From positions 85,629,741-85,693,740 of the forward strand of contig CM041465.1 in the NCBI GenBank assembly GCA_023213395.1: 64,000 nt of DNA, read 5' to 3'. The notes beneath the pieces were generated by a model. That model was not told where the DNA came from. It worked only from the letters and a program-made list of their open reading frames with translations, and searched no databases. The translations under genes were made by a program, and so were the position numbers. Origin of the DNA: Cycas panzhihuaensis. Its lineage: Eukaryota; Cycadophyta. Positions 34,075 to 46,540 of the stretch are shown in pieces (positions within the stretch are counted from its first letter, which is position 1; each line of letters opens with the position of its first letter).

Positions 34075-36623
34075 TGTTTCCTGGCCATCGGGAATGGACT
34101 TGCGACACAGCGACACGTGTTTGTGCGGTATATGCCTTTACTTTGCTTACTTATGATCGTTGCGAATTGGGAATGGTTTGATTGACATGTGCTGTCCATA
34201 TGCACTGCTTGATTGCTTGTTCATTATGCATGCCTAACGGCACCTTTTAGCCTATGACGACTCACAATGGGCATTCATCGTGAATCGACACTCGTATGGC
34301 GTACAACCACCCACGACGTCTCCATGGTCTTCGGGATGCTTTGCCACTGCTTATGCGTGTTACCAAGGCCGCTTATGTTGCAAACCCTTTCTAAGCTCGG
34401 TTTAACCCTTGGTTAGGTCTTTTTGCACCGCTTGAGCACATGCCCATGACCTAAACCGCTCTTGACTAATGTATTTTGAGTTTAATTTATGATTTTACCT
34501 TAAAAACCGATTTCTTACTTTAATTTTCTGCTTTTTGTTTGTTCTGCATCACAGTAAATTAAGCTTGCATCTGAGTTCAAGGCGGTAAGCATGCATCATG
34601 ATAAACTTAGCTGCACCGCTTAAGTTTATCGCAGACGATCGCTTAAAATTTAAAAAGAGAAACCACGCTGACAAAGGGCCGCGATTTTTCAAGGACCGCC
34701 GTGGGTTCTAATCTGCTGGAGGCGCCCGAGGGCCCCCAACGTTCACTCGCTTCACTCAAGACATAAAAACCATTTTTTCATTCATTTGCTTGATTATTCA
34801 CCTCACTTTTCAACTTTCCTAGAGCATTTTCTTCACAAAGAGACAAAGAACAAAAACAGTGATAAGAGACATCCTCCTACAGCTGTGGATCAGAGGTACA
34901 AAGGGGCGCTATTGTCGGAGTTGCAGGCCATCACGCCTCACGGAGTCTGCTCTAAGCACTCTTCCTCTTCATACATTCTCAAGGCTTTCAAGAGGATTTT
35001 TCACCAAGAAAGACCATCGCAAGGAGCCATTTCCAAGCTTTTGACTTGCATGAGGTTCCACTACCTTATTCTCTTGCAAGGGACATGCAACAACACCTCA
35101 TAGGCATTGGTTGGACCGCTGCACCAAGCTTCCAAGGACCTACATGCTCTCATTTCTCATCATTGAGGTATTTGGTGTCCCTTGATAAGTGCTTTTTTTG
35201 CTTATTTCTTCATTGCTTACTTGCAAATCTTTTCCTCTCTTTGTGCATGTATTTCCTTGAGTTTCCCTTGATCATTTGATGCAAATAACCGTAGCGGTTG
35301 TGGCCCATTGAGTGTTGCCCTAGGCTAGGCCTAGTTTCTCACTTGCCCCCTAAACCCATCCTTTTCCTCCAACCCTTCTCTTTCGCCATTTCTTGGGCAA
35401 GCCAAGATAAAGGGTTACACGAGGGTTAGAGGGAGATAGGCGGGTTCCGGCCCCCTGCCGCCTCCTACTCCCCAAGGGTTCCGCCCCTTATCCTCTCCCC
35501 TTTATCTCCGCTTTTGCTTAGGAAACGGGCTAGAGAAGCTTTGGAGAGCCTGCTTGAATACCCGCCTTGGTATAGGCTATCCGCTGCTACACCCCGGCCC
35601 CGTTACATGCTAGCATCGCTTCCCTTATATCCTGTGGAGACCTCTCGTGGGTGAGTTAGCCATCCCGAGGCTACACTCGATCCCGCTTGGTGCGTTGGTG
35701 GTGTATGTCGATTGCATATGTGTCGTGTGACTTCGCTTTCCTTTCATTGCATGTTAGTGCCTAACCGTATCTTCCTAGCTTAGTTTATTTTACTTGCACA
35801 TATATACATACCTTTTTGTATCTCGTAGCCTCTCTCTCGAGAGGAAGGTATTCTGCTTATTTGCTTGCAGGAGCGTTCGGAACAAACGGCGATAGGGTCG
35901 ACCCGCTGCTTGGCCGACGCTTGTTTGGTACGCTCTCCCTTTTGTTTGTGTCGCTTTGAGCTTTATTATTCTATCGCTTCGCTTTAGTTAGTGTTTATTT
36001 GCTTCGGGAGGTAAGTGATCCCCATCACCGCTTGCAACCGACGCCGATACGAGGAGGACGACGGAGGAAGCGAACTGCGGACGGACACTGCGTCTCAAAA
36101 TTTCAACCGCACGGATCCGTGTATTCTCCGCCACCTTCCATACCCTTTTTTTCGTGCTCTTACGCTTTCTTTACACTTGCTTTAGTAGTTAAAGAACATA
36201 AGAAAAAGGGGAAGAAATAACTATTTATTTTGTACTTGCTTTTTACTCGTGATTTACTTTACTTGTACATTTCTTTGCTATACCCCGTAGATTATGGTAT
36301 TTGAGATCCTTTGACCGATCCTCCTTAGCCGCTCTTGCATATATTTTACCCGTGACACGCTTTGGTTGGTTGCCCCTTCGCCGCTTTCTCATTGCCTTGA
36401 GAAGTAGCGGCGGCGAAGTTTCCTTTTCCCTTCCCGCCATCCAAGGGTAGGAGGGTCTCGCCAGCACGGCCACTGAAGCAACCAGCACCTTGCGATCCTG
36501 CACTCAAGGCCCGGCCAAGACGGACGCCCCGCGAGGTATGATCCTCGCTCTTAGCCTATTAGCCCCGTGGTTTTGTGTCCTTCCCGCTAGGCGTTGGATC
36601 ATTGCCCGTGGAGAGCGCTTTCA
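34075..36623 (+). repeat. Element B 5' LTR (2549 bp)
   Basis: TGTTTCC...TTTCA with putative TATA at 34762. A splice-donor-like GAG|GTAAGT is centred at 36011. It differs from A LTRs in blocks, for instance after the TATA (TTGATTATTCACCTC versus TTGAATGAATTTTTC). Confidence 0.9.
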
Positions 36624-36881
36624 CCGGGCGACCATACCGGGACCGCCAAGAAGGGAGCTAGATCCGCTTCCCTTCGTGTTGGTGCTCTTGCCTTTAGGTA
36701 GGCTCGCATTTTGCGTTTTGAGTTGGGCGGGTTTGCAGTGCTTTCCTTTCTTTTCCTTTTCGCTTTTCCTAACAATGCTCGCGGAGGCGTTGCATGCGAC
36801 GCTTTCGCCGCCATGGGTTTGCCGCCGTTGTTAGAAGACCAATCGCCGCGCTTCATTCCATCGTCGAGCCCCGCTTCAAGA

Positions 36882-39200
36882 ATGGAAGGTTACCCGTCCG
36901 ATTGGGCCTACCATGCCATGACTTCGAACTCATGAGTTCCTTCGTCTGCTCCTAATCCACCCGTGAGGGCGAGGATTCCATCTATTACCCTGATGACCAT
37001 TTCCACCCCGAAGATTTTGAGCCTTCCACTCATGCAAATGGAAGATCCGGCCACTCGTGAGACCCGCCACCCCACCGGGCGAGCCTTACGAGGAGCCACC
37101 GAGGTCCCTACCTTCAAGTCCCTTCGACCAGATGGCTATGAGGATACCCTCCCGCCGACGCGGCCGAGGCGCTGGCGAGTACTTTCGAAGCGCACGCCAA
37201 CCGCCTCCTAGATGGTTAATCTGAGATGCTACGCAACGTGGCGCCTTCCTCATCCATGCCCACGCCATCTACGACGATTGATACGCCCGCTCACAAGACA
37301 CACGCCCTATGCCGTGTCTACCCCGCCTCCTAAGGCGAGTGTTGCGCTTGCTGCTCCTAGTCGTGGGTCCCACTTCCTGGACTCACAAGCAAGCATCTTT
37401 CCCTCAACTCGGGTTAGTATGCCTTGCTCAAACCAAACGCGACGTGCCACCGCCGAACGTGGCGACGCTGCTCCCTAGTAGGCCTCGAGGCTCGCTTAGC
37501 GCCGCCACCCATGTAGGACCCACTCCCACGTATGTCCGTAACCCTGGTGGTCCTTCTCTTTACGTGCCCCTGTGCTACACGCCACAACCTTGGGGGTGGC
37601 AAGGGAAACCACCTGCCTATGGAGTGGACCCGCTGCACCCATATGGGGTCGCGCCACCTACGGGTGGCCCATATGGGCAAACCCGGCCCCTCACCCCTCA
37701 AGCTTCCGACGCCCGACTCCCGCTGGCTGCAAGAAGACAAGGGAGCGCCTCCTTTCCGTAACATCTACCCGCACCCCTTCCCACAAGGGTGTTTCCTCAA
37801 GGAGGGATGGGACCGACACCCCATCCGCTCCTTCACGGTTGTCGATCCCTTAGCCTGTGCAAGGCCACGCCCTTTCGTGGACTATAGGTCGACGCCTCTG
37901 TCCGTTGAGGCGTTGAGGACTAACTTGCCGCCTCACCCTCCTGAAGTCCCCAAATTTGATGGGACTTCGCCGCAGGACCCAACCGAGCATGTGCGCAGCT
38001 TTTCCATGGCGTGCATTGACTATTGGGCCTACGACCACATCTTGATGAAGCTCTTCCCGCGATCCTTGCAGGGCGACGCCCTCAAGTGGTTCTACCGCCT
38101 TCCTGCCCATTCGATCTCCTCATTCCAAAGCCTAGTGGACGAGTTCGTCAACTACTTTGACGTAGCCCACCCGTTCGAGAGCAGAATGAAGGCGCTTTTG
38201 TCGCTCAAACAAGGTCACGATGAGATGAACCGTGACTTTGTGCGACGCTTTCACGACCTCCTTCACTCCACCAAGGCCACATTGCCTGAGGAGTTGAAGA
38301 GGGATCTCTTTGTCAACGCACTTCGCCCCGAGGTGCACGTGGAAGTCCTCAAGATGGGGGCAACCACGTGTGACTCTGCCATCTCGAGGTGTTTAGCTTT
38401 GGAGGCTATTGAGATCCGTGCAGACTCAAGAAACCTCCTAGGCCCTCGCAGCGTCGCGAGGCGCCTCCTCCAGCGAAGGAGACCACACCTTCGCAGCCCG
38501 CTAGGTCCACCTCTCATCCGACCGAGAGGACCTTAGATCCCTCACCTCCGCTATTCGCTCATTTGAGCGAACGATGAAGGAGCTAAAACTCCAACCTCCT
38601 TCATCGCCTACCTCCCATAGACCTGCCACAGACTTCTCGGCGATGCCCCCAAAGGGGCAACACCCGCCTTCTCAAGCAAGGAGGATCGATCCTCCCTTGA
38701 GAAGAGGTGGTGTTCCATCCACGGGAGTGTTTCCATGACGATGCGCTGCTGTCGGCACAAAGACTCCACGCCGACTCGTCCCCTGTGCGAGCCGAGGCCT
38801 AATCTCGACAAATTTATAGAGACCCGCTCCCAAACATGGGGAACGTGGTCGTGATGTTCAACAAAGAAACAACCGAATCGGACGGATCTCCCGATCCTCG
38901 CCTTCGCATGGTAGAGGGAAGGGTGCGCGAAGGTCACCTTCACCTTCAAGGCCCCCGACCGCCGTGCTCCATCACCTTCAGCCCGCTACAAGGGAAAGAA
39001 GGTTGTCCAATTGCTTGAGACCACTCGCTATATGCCTTAACCCGGCCCCAGCCGCTAAAGAGGCAAATGGTGCCTCTTCATCCACATCTCACCTTGATCC
39101 TCCTCCCAAGCCGTTCCTCCCGAGATTCCTCAAGGCTTCCCAAGACTATTCCCGGCCCGCCTTGGCCGATTCGACTTTAGAAGGGCGCTTACCCAACCCA
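36882..39200 (+). pseudogene. Element B gag
   Basis: The start is ATG 36882 (MEGYPSDWAY). After frame breaks, a 334-codon stretch (37532-38536) is the best-preserved Gag in the window. It contains PEVPKFDGTSPQDPTEHVRS, DALKWFYRLPAHSISSF, FESRMKALLSLKQGHDEMN and RDLFVNALRPEVHVEVLKMG, a Ty3/Gypsy capsid (Retrotrans_gag) fold. The zinc knuckle follows near 38710-38755, with an indel. A basic Ser/Arg/Lys-rich tail (38860-39010) leads to protease. It would assemble the particle and package RNA. As read, it is interrupted by several indels. Confidence 0.85.
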
Positions 39201-39329
39201 CGTGGAAGGGTAAACCCTTTTCTATTGTTGACGAGCTCTACACCGCCGCCAGGGAATGTCCTTGATGGACGCCTTGAGAAGCCGCCCGAGCAACGTGCTC
39301 TTCTTCTCAAGCTCTTGGCCAACAAGACG

Positions 39330-39985
39330 CTTCCATCCATGCGATAGGTGCTACCTCCCATGGACCAATGTCATCTCATTTGATCCTAGGGATCTCCCAT
39401 CTCCCAAGCGGAGAAGCTTTGCATTACCCGCTCGTCATTACCATTGACACTCCGATTGTATCGTAAAGAGGACCATTGTAGATAATGGCTCCTGCTAATG
39501 CTATGCCTGTATGTATGCTCAAGGAGCTAGCATAGTAGCTCTTGAGTCTGCCCCTTGAAATGCCAAGGGTATGATGGGATCGAGAAGTCCTCCGGGGCAG
39601 CCTCCCTATCCCTCACCTTAGAGGGAAAACCGCTTCGCCGGGTTGCCGTACTCGACGCCGATGTGGAGTACAACCTCTTGTTGGGCCGACCATGGCTCGA
39701 CCGATGGGAGCAACCGCTCCACGCAGTTGGGGCAACTTAAATTTGTCCATGAAGGACAAGTTAAAGTTGTCGCCTGTGAGCCAATGCCGCCTCACACCTC
39801 TCATCCACCGCCAGTCGCTTTGGCGATGAAGATAGCGATCCCGAGGAGGTTACCCCTTCCGTGGGACCTTTGTTTCGTGAGACCGACCTTCATCGGGCCG
39901 AGCCCTATGCCACGTCATGAGCCAAACCTAGTTAGGTTTGCCCTATTGGCGAGGGTGGTTACTTGCATTTAGCCGCCATGAGTGA
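39330..39985 (+). pseudogene. Element B retropepsin
   Basis: The active-site codons for VDNGS are at about 39480-39495, but the following bases lack a few nucleotides compared with 52672-52700, which shifts the frame. The C-terminal signature YNLLLGRPWLD is intact near 39668-39700. The gag-pro frame ends at ...HE-stop (39977-39985), overlapping the next ATG. Confidence 0.75.
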
Positions 39986-40435
39986 TTCTGATCTGGATGG
40001 CGAGGGTTATGGGCCCTCTCCTCGACGTGTCACCACGGTTTCATGAGCACCTAGGGGAATATCTCGATCGGATATTCCCGCCTCTTCCTCATTCTACATT
40101 GGCTCGAGTCACCGGGTCTTAAACCACCCATCTATTTTACCTCCTCGACCTCCCGAGCGGTTTCACGTAGGCGCCCACGCCGACGAGCCACTCAGAGGCA
40201 CTTCTTCTTCACGCTCTAGATCCTTACCCTGACCAGAGCCACTCCTACTCGGATGCAACCTTGCCACGCCATCCGGTGCCAAGTCTGTTGCACTCATCCG
40301 TTCAGACCATAGCAAGTTTATCGGTAGACCTAGCCACACCGGGCCCTACTCTTCGTCACCTATCTCCTACCCCTGCGGTGACTACCCCTACCTTTATGGG
40401 GTCTAGGCACACCTCTTCCTCTCCTCGTGCTCCGC
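39978..40435 (+). other. Element B post-protease short acidic ORF and spacer
   Basis: ATG 39978 overlaps the gag-pro stop in ATGAGTGA and opens MSDSDLDGEGYGPSPRR, then stops after about 22 codons in this copy. Pro/Ser/Arg-rich readable sequence continues in shifting frames up to the array. This is where RT would start in an autonomous element. Confidence 0.4.
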
Positions 40436-40763
40436 AACGAGCCTAAACTACCATTTTAGATTGTTCCCATTCCTCCCAACCACGGGTGGAATGGCAATTT
40501 GAGATGGATTCTTGCTCCGAAACGAGCCTAAACTACCATTTTGAATTGTCCCCATTCTTCCCAACCATGGGTTGAATGGCAATTTAAGATGGATCCTTGC
40601 TCCGAAACGAGCCTAAACTACCATTTTAAATTGTTCCCATTCCTCCCAACCACGGGTGGAATGGCAATTTAAGATGGATCCTTGCTCCGAAACGAGCCTA
40701 AACTACCATCTTAGGTTGTCCCCATTCCTCCTAACTGCGGGTTGAATGGCAATTTAAGGTGGA
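40436..40763 (+). repeat. Hairpin repeat array 2 (4 copies, ~85 bp) in element B
   Basis: Units start near 40441, 40527, 40611 and 40697 with the same palindromic design as array 1. The last copy has ATCTTAGGTTG in the outer arm, which still pairs through G-U wobble. It is a shorter array than in the A elements. Confidence 0.95.
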
Positions 40764-41574
40764 TTTTTCTTCGCTTCCAGTTCCTCCTGCGGAACCCGCA
40801 TTCCCATGAGCTATTGGGAGCCTCTGTCTTCCTATTTTGGGCATTCCCCAAATTAGGACGACGCTGTGGAGTATCGTTACTCCCCCTTTTCCATGCTTGT
40901 CGTTTCCTTTGCACATTCCGCTATGCTCCCTCGTGGACATGTATGTCGCCCCATCCTCTAACCTCACACCTCTCGATCGCCTCTACTCACGGTGGATGTG
41001 TGTGCTCCTGTTAGACATATGGCCATACATGGAAGGAAACACCTGCATACTTTCAATAAGATATCTACAACAAAAAATCAAGATATCTACACATTTGCAT
41101 TTCTAAAACAAACAAATATTTACAGCATATGAACATTTACAACATACAAAAATCATTCGTTTACAAAATAAATCATACATGCTACCTCTACCATTCATGA
41201 TACACACCATTTCATGTGGAGGCTTGTCCGCCACCTGCGCCCAAGTCTCTGGTTGCGGGTTAGTTAGATGCGCTTGCCCTGTTTGCTGGATGCCCTGCTA
41301 CTTCATATTGCACCTGGGTAACGGGGGCATCCCGTCCTTCTTGCTTACTTCAGCCCGCCGATGTTTAGACGACGCCAGAGGCCCCTCACGTTGTCCTCGT
41401 CTCGCCGCCTTGTCCACGCTGCTCCGCCACGACACTTGCCCGCACCCTTGGACCACGTGCTGCTCTTCATTGTTTATATATATATGCATGTGCTACTCAT
41501 GTTTCTTGGTTGACAGCATTCGCCATCACATTACGCTCTCAAGCAGTGAGGCTCACGCCAAGCGTGTTTCCCGG
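40764..41574 (+). other. Element B 3'UTR
   Basis: Between the array and the 3' LTR. It is similar to the A 3'UTRs, with ACAAAATCAT/TTTACAAC-type A/T-rich words in the middle. No classical polypurine tract adjoins the LTR. The closest purine-rich string in any copy is AAAGCAAAGGAGG at 55067-55079 in A-II. Confidence 0.5.
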
Positions 41575-44122
41575 CCATCGGAATGGACTTGCGACCCATC
41601 GACACAGGTTTGTGCAGGTGTATATGCCTTTACTTTGCTTACTTATGATCGCTGCAGTAATTGGGAATGGTTTGATTGACATGTGCCTGTCCATATGCAC
41701 CTGTTTGATTGCTTGTTCATTATGCATGTGCCTAACGACACCTTTTAGCCTATGACGACTCACAGCGGGGGCATTCATCAGCGAATGCGACACCCCGTAT
41801 GGCGTACAACCACCCACGACGTCTCCATGGTCTTTCGGGATGCTTTTGCCGGCCTGTTTATGCGTGTTACAAGGCCGCTTTTATGTTGCAAACCCTTTCT
41901 AAGCCCGGGTTTAACCCTTGGTTAGGTCTTTTTGCACCGTTTGAGCACATGCCCATGACCTAAAACTGCTCTTGACTAATGTATTTTGAGTTTAATTTAT
42001 GATTTTACCTTAAAAACCTGATTTCTTACTTTAATTTTCTGTTTTTTTGGGTTTCGGCTCTGCATCATGTAAATTGCTTGCATCGCTGAGTTCGGGCGGT
42101 ACCAAGGCATCATGATAAACTTAGCGCATCGCTAAGTTTATCGCTTTAATCGCTTAAAATTTAAAAGAGAAACCACGCGGCTGGCCGCGATTTTTCAAGG
42201 ACCGCGTGCTTCTAATCGGTTGGAGGCGCTCGAGGGCCCCCAACGCTCACTCGCTTCACTCAAGACATAAAACCATTTTTCATTCATTTGCTTGATTATT
42301 CACCTCACTTTTCAACTTTCCTAGAGCATTTTCTTCACAAAGAGACAAAGAACAAAAACAATTGATAAGAGACATCCTCCTACAAATTGTGGATCGAGGT
42401 ACAAAGGGTCGCTATTGCCGGAGTTGCAGGCCATCACGCCTTCTACAGACTCTGCTCTAAGCACTCTTCCTCTTCATACATTCTCAAGGCTTTCAAGAGG
42501 ATTTTTCACCAAGAAAGACCATCGCAAGGAGCCATTTCCAAGCTTTTGACTTGCATGAGGTTCCACTACCTTATTCTCTTGCAAGGGACATGCAACAACA
42601 CCTCATAGGCATTGGTTGGACCATTGCACCAAGCTTCCAAGGACCTACATGCTCTCATTTCTCATCATTGAGGTATTTGGTGTCCCTTGATAAGTGCTTT
42701 TTTGCTTATTTCTTCATTGCTTACTTGCAAATCTTTTCCTCTCTTTGTGCATGTATTTCCTTGAGTTTCCCTTGATCATTTGATGCAAATAATCAGTAGC
42801 GGTTGTGGCCCATTGAGTGTTGCCCCAGGCTAGGCCTAGTTTCTCACTTGCCCCTAAACCCATCCTTTTCCTCCAACCCTTCTCTTCGCCATTTCTTGGG
42901 CAAGCGCATAAAGGGTTACGAGGGTTAGAGGGAGATAGGCGGGGGTCCGCCCGCCGCTGCCGACCTACTCCCCAAGGGTTCCGTCCCTTATCCTCTCCCC
43001 TTTATCTCCCGCTTTTGCTTAGGAAACGGGGCTAGAGAAGCTTTGGAGAGTCGGTTTGAATACCCGCCTTGGTATAGGCTATCCGTTGCTACACGACCCG
43101 TCCTGTTACATGCTAGCATCGCTTCCCTTATATCCTGTGGAGACCTCTCGTGGGTGAGTTAGCCATCCCGAGGCTACACTCGATCCCGCTTGCGCGTTGG
43201 TGGTGTATGTCGATTGCATATGTGTCGTGTGACTTCGTTTCCTTTCATTGCATGTTAGTGCCTAACCGTATCTTCCTAGCTTAGTTTATTTTACTTGCGG
43301 CACATATATACATACCTTTTTGTATCTCGTAGCCTCTCTCTCGAGAGGACGGTATTCTGCTTATTTGCTTGCAGGAGCGTTCGGAACAAAGGGGCGCATA
43401 GGGTCGACCCATTGCCGGTCGACGCTTGTTTGGTACGTTCTCCCTTTTGTTTGTGTCGCTTTGAGCTTTATTATTCTATCGTTTCAGTTTAGTTAGTGTT
43501 TATTTGCTTTCGGGGAGGTAAGTGATCCCCCATCACCGCTTGCAACCGACGTCGTGATACGAGGAGGACGACGGAGGAAGCGCAACCGTGACTCGGACAC
43601 TGCGTCTCAAATCAACCGCCGGATCCGGTATTCTCGCTCACCTTCCATACCCTTTTTCGTGCTCTTACGTTTCTTTACACTTGCTTTAGTAGTTAAAGAA
43701 CATAAGAAAAGGGGAAGAAATAACTATTTATTTTGTACTTGCTTTTACTCTGCATTTACTTTACTTGTACATTTCTTTGCTATACCCCGCGTATTATGGT
43801 ATTTGAGATCCTTTGACCGATCCCTCCTTAGCCGCTCTTGCATATATTTTACGTGACACGTTTGGTTGGTTGCCCCCCTTCGCCGCTTTCTCATTGCCTT
43901 GAGAAGTAGCGGCGTGCGAGTTTCCTTTTCCCCTTCCCGGCCATCCGAAGGGTAGGAGGGTCTCGCCTGCGGCCACTGGAAGCAACCAGTGCACCTTGCA
44001 GTCCTGCAGCGCTCGGCCAAGACGGACGTCCGCGGTATGATCCTCGTTCTTTAGCCTATTAGCCTGGTGGTTTTGTGTCCTTCCCGCTAGGCGTTGGATC
44101 ATTGCCCGTGGAGAGCGTTTCG
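41575..44122 (+). repeat. Element B 3' LTR (~2548 bp)
   Basis: Matches 34075-36623 over its whole length, starting TGTTTCC and ending GAGCGTTTC, with the terminal A not seen. Putative TATA at 42266 and donor-like GAG|GTAAGT at 43518. The join to host gag is at 44121-44127. Confidence 0.85.
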
Positions 44123-44540
44123 GTACCGCACAACACCCACGCGACTCGTCCCCAGCGAGCATCGAGACCTAACCTCGATCGGCTGTTCATAGAGACCGTT
44201 CCCCAAACATGGGGAACGTGGTCGCGATGTTCAACAAAGATCTGTCGAGTCGGGATAGGTCCCTCGATTCTCACCCCTCGCATGGTAGAGGGAAGGGTGT
44301 AAGGTCATCTTCCCCTTGGCGCTCCCCGACCGTGCTCCTTCACCTTCGGTCCCGCTACAAGGGAAAGAAGGTTGTCCAATTGCTTGAGACCACTCCGTTA
44401 TATGCCTTAACGGGTCCCAAAGTCGCTAAAGAGGCGGTGGTGCCTCTTCATCCACATCTCACCTTGATCCTCCTCAGGAAGCTATTCCTCCAGAGATTCG
44501 GCGCTTCCCAAGACTATTCGTCAGGCCGGTAGATTCGACT
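44123..44540 (+). pseudogene. Gypsy A-I gag, 3' part
   Basis: Resumes exactly after the zinc-knuckle position (CACAACACCCACGC) where the left part stopped at 34074. It encodes the basic C-terminal tail of Gag (RDRSLDSHPSHGRGKG-type) and the YALTG/AKEA region before protease. It is frame-broken. Confidence 0.75.
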
Positions 44541-44689
44541 TTAGAAGGGCGCCACCCAACCCACGTGAAAGGTAAGCCCTTTCTATCGCTGACGAGCTCT
44601 ACCGTCGCCGCTGAATGTCCTTGATGGACGTCTTGAGAAGCCGCCTAAGCAACGTGCTCTTCTTCTTGAAGCTCTTGGCCAACAAGGCG

Positions 44690-45349
44690 CTTCCATCCAT
44701 GCGATAGGTGCTACCTCCCATGGGCCACTGTCATCTCCTTTGATCCTAGAGATCTCCCATCTCCCGACAAGCGGAGAAGCTTTTGCATTACCCATTCGTC
44801 ATTACCATTGACACTCTGATTGTATCGTAAAGAGGACCATTGTAGATAATGGCTCCTCGGTTAATGCTATCTGTCGTATGCTCAAGGAGCTAGGCATAGT
44901 AGCTCTTGAGTCTGTCCTTGGAAATGCCAAGGGTATGATGGGGCCGAGAAGTCCCCTCAGGCGATCTCCCTTCCCTCACCTTAGGAGGGAAAACCGTTTC
45001 TGTCGGGTTCTTTGACTCGGCGCCGATGTGGAGTACAACCTCTTGTTGGGCGACCATGGCTCGACCCGGATGGGAGCAATCACTCCACACAATGGGGGCA
45101 ACTTAAATTTGTCCATGAAGGACAAGTTAAAGTTGTCGCCTGTGAGCCTATCTAGTCTCACACCTCCCATCCACCGCCCGGTGTTTCGATGATGAAGATA
45201 GCGATCACGAGGAGGTTACTCCTACGTGGGACCTTTGTTTTGGAGATCGACCTTCATCGATCGAGCCTATGCCATGTCATGAGCCAAACCTAGTTAGGTT
45301 TGCCCCTATCATGGCGTAGGTGGTTCTGTTACTTAAGCGCCATGAGTGA
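44690..45349 (+). pseudogene. Gypsy A-I retropepsin
   Basis: The active-site segment IVDNGSSVNA is readable at about 44840-44870, and the YNLLLGRPWL segment near 45035-45065 with a small deletion. The frame ends at the HE-stop beside ATG 45342. Indels break it at several places. This aspartic protease would cut the Gag polyprotein. Confidence 0.75.
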
Positions 45350-45482
45350 TTACGATTCGGATAGCGAGGGTTATGGGCCCTCTCCTCGGCGTGTCACCAC
45401 GGTTTCGCGAGCACTTGGGGAATATCTCGGCGGATATTCCGCTCTTCCTCATTCTACGGTGGCTCAGAGCCAGCGGTCCTAA
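45342..45482 (+). CDS. Short acidic ORF overlapping the gag-pro stop (A-I)
   Basis: From the ATG in ATGAGTGA it runs 46 codons: MSDYDSDSEGYGPSPRRV, then a Gly/Ser-rich end to a TAA. It is the longest version of an ORF whose start and first ~20 residues recur in B (39978) and A-II (53176). The product is unknown. In element C the corresponding acidic stretch (FDDDESHSEEE) reads in frame with the protease, so here it may be the disconnected start of the lost pol region rather than a real separate gene. Confidence 0.3.
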   Translation: MSDYDSDSEGYGPSPRRVTTVSRALGEYLGGYSALPHSTVAQSQRS

Positions 45483-45789
45483 ACCGACCATTTATTTTAC
45501 CTTCTCGACCTCCCAGGCGGTTTCACGTGGCGCCCGCCGTGAGCCACTCGTAGAGGCGCTTCTTCTTCACGCTCTAGATCCTTACCTCGGACTAAAGCCA
45601 CTCTTACTCGTATGCAACCTTGCCACGCGATCCGTCGTGTGCCAGGTCCGCTGCACTCATCGGTTGGACCATAGCAAGTTTCTTGGTAGACCTAGCCACC
45701 GCCCTACTCTCCGTCACCTATCTCCTACCCTGCGTGTGACTACCCCTACCTTTATGGGGCCTAGGCACACCTCTTCCTCTCCTCTTGCT

Positions 45790-46540
45790 CCGAAATGAGC
45801 CTAAACTACCATCTTAGGTTGTCCCCATTCCTCCCAGCCACGGGTAGAATGGCAATTTAAGATAGTTCTTGCTCAAGCGAGCATAAACTACCATTTTAGA
45901 TTGTTCCCATTCCTCCCAACCACGGGTGGAATGGCAATTTAAGATGGATTCTTGCTCAAAGCGAGCCTAAACTACCATTTTAGATTGTTCCCATTCCTCC
46001 CAACCACGGGTGGAAAGGCAATTTAAGATGGATTCTTGCTCAAAGCGAGCCTAAACTACCATTTTAAATTGTTCCCATTCCTCCCAACCACGGGTTGAAT
46101 GGCAATTTAAGATGGATTCTTGCTCCGAAACGAGCCTAAACTACCATTTTAAATTATTTCCATTCCTCCCAGCCATGGGTTGAATGGCAATTTAAGATGG
46201 ATTCTTGCTCCGAAACGAGCCTAAACTACCATTTTAGATTGTTCCCATTCCTCCCAACCACGGGTGGAATGGCAATTTAAGATGGATTCTTGCTCCGAAA
46301 CGAGCCTAAACTACCATTTTAGATTGTTCCCATTCCTCCCAACCACGGGTGGAATGGCAATTTAAGATGGATTCTTGCTCGGCGAGCCTAAACTACCATT
46401 TTAAATTGTTCCCATTCCTCCCAACCACGGGTGGAATGGCAATTTAAGATAGTTCTTACTCAAAACGAGCCTAAACTACCATTTTAAATTGTTCCCATTC
46501 CTCCCAACCACGGGTGGAATGGCAATTTAAGATGGATTCT
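45790..46540 (+). repeat. Hairpin repeat array 3 (9 copies, ~83 bp) of A-I
   Basis: Copies near 45799, 45880, 45966, 46050, 46132, 46218, 46302, 46386 and 46470, with the same palindromic design. The order of variants differs from arrays 1 and 4. For example, the first copy has ATCTTAGGTTG, and a TTATTTCC variant lies fifth. Confidence 0.95.

Larger units (their letters stand above)
34075..44122 (+). mobile_element. Element B: complete non-autonomous Gypsy (Tat/Ogre-like) nested in A-I gag
   Basis: LTRs at 34075-36623 and 41575-~44122 flank a 4.95-kb internal region with gag, protease, a short acidic ORF, four hairpin repeats and a 3'UTR. Removing 34075-44122 rejoins the A-I gag at the zinc knuckle, so insertion is certain. 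The flanks (TGCGG left; TACCG after the right LTR) are a poor but possible 5-bp target duplication. RT, RNase H and integrase are absent, so movement would need proteins in trans. Its LTRs form a subfamily distinct from A, for example in the sequence just after the TATA box. Confidence 0.9.

Noticed and set aside
37532-38536. 334-codon ORF as a possible host gene
   Set aside because: It is the capsid region of element B Gag. The same protein is encoded in A-I, A-II and element C.
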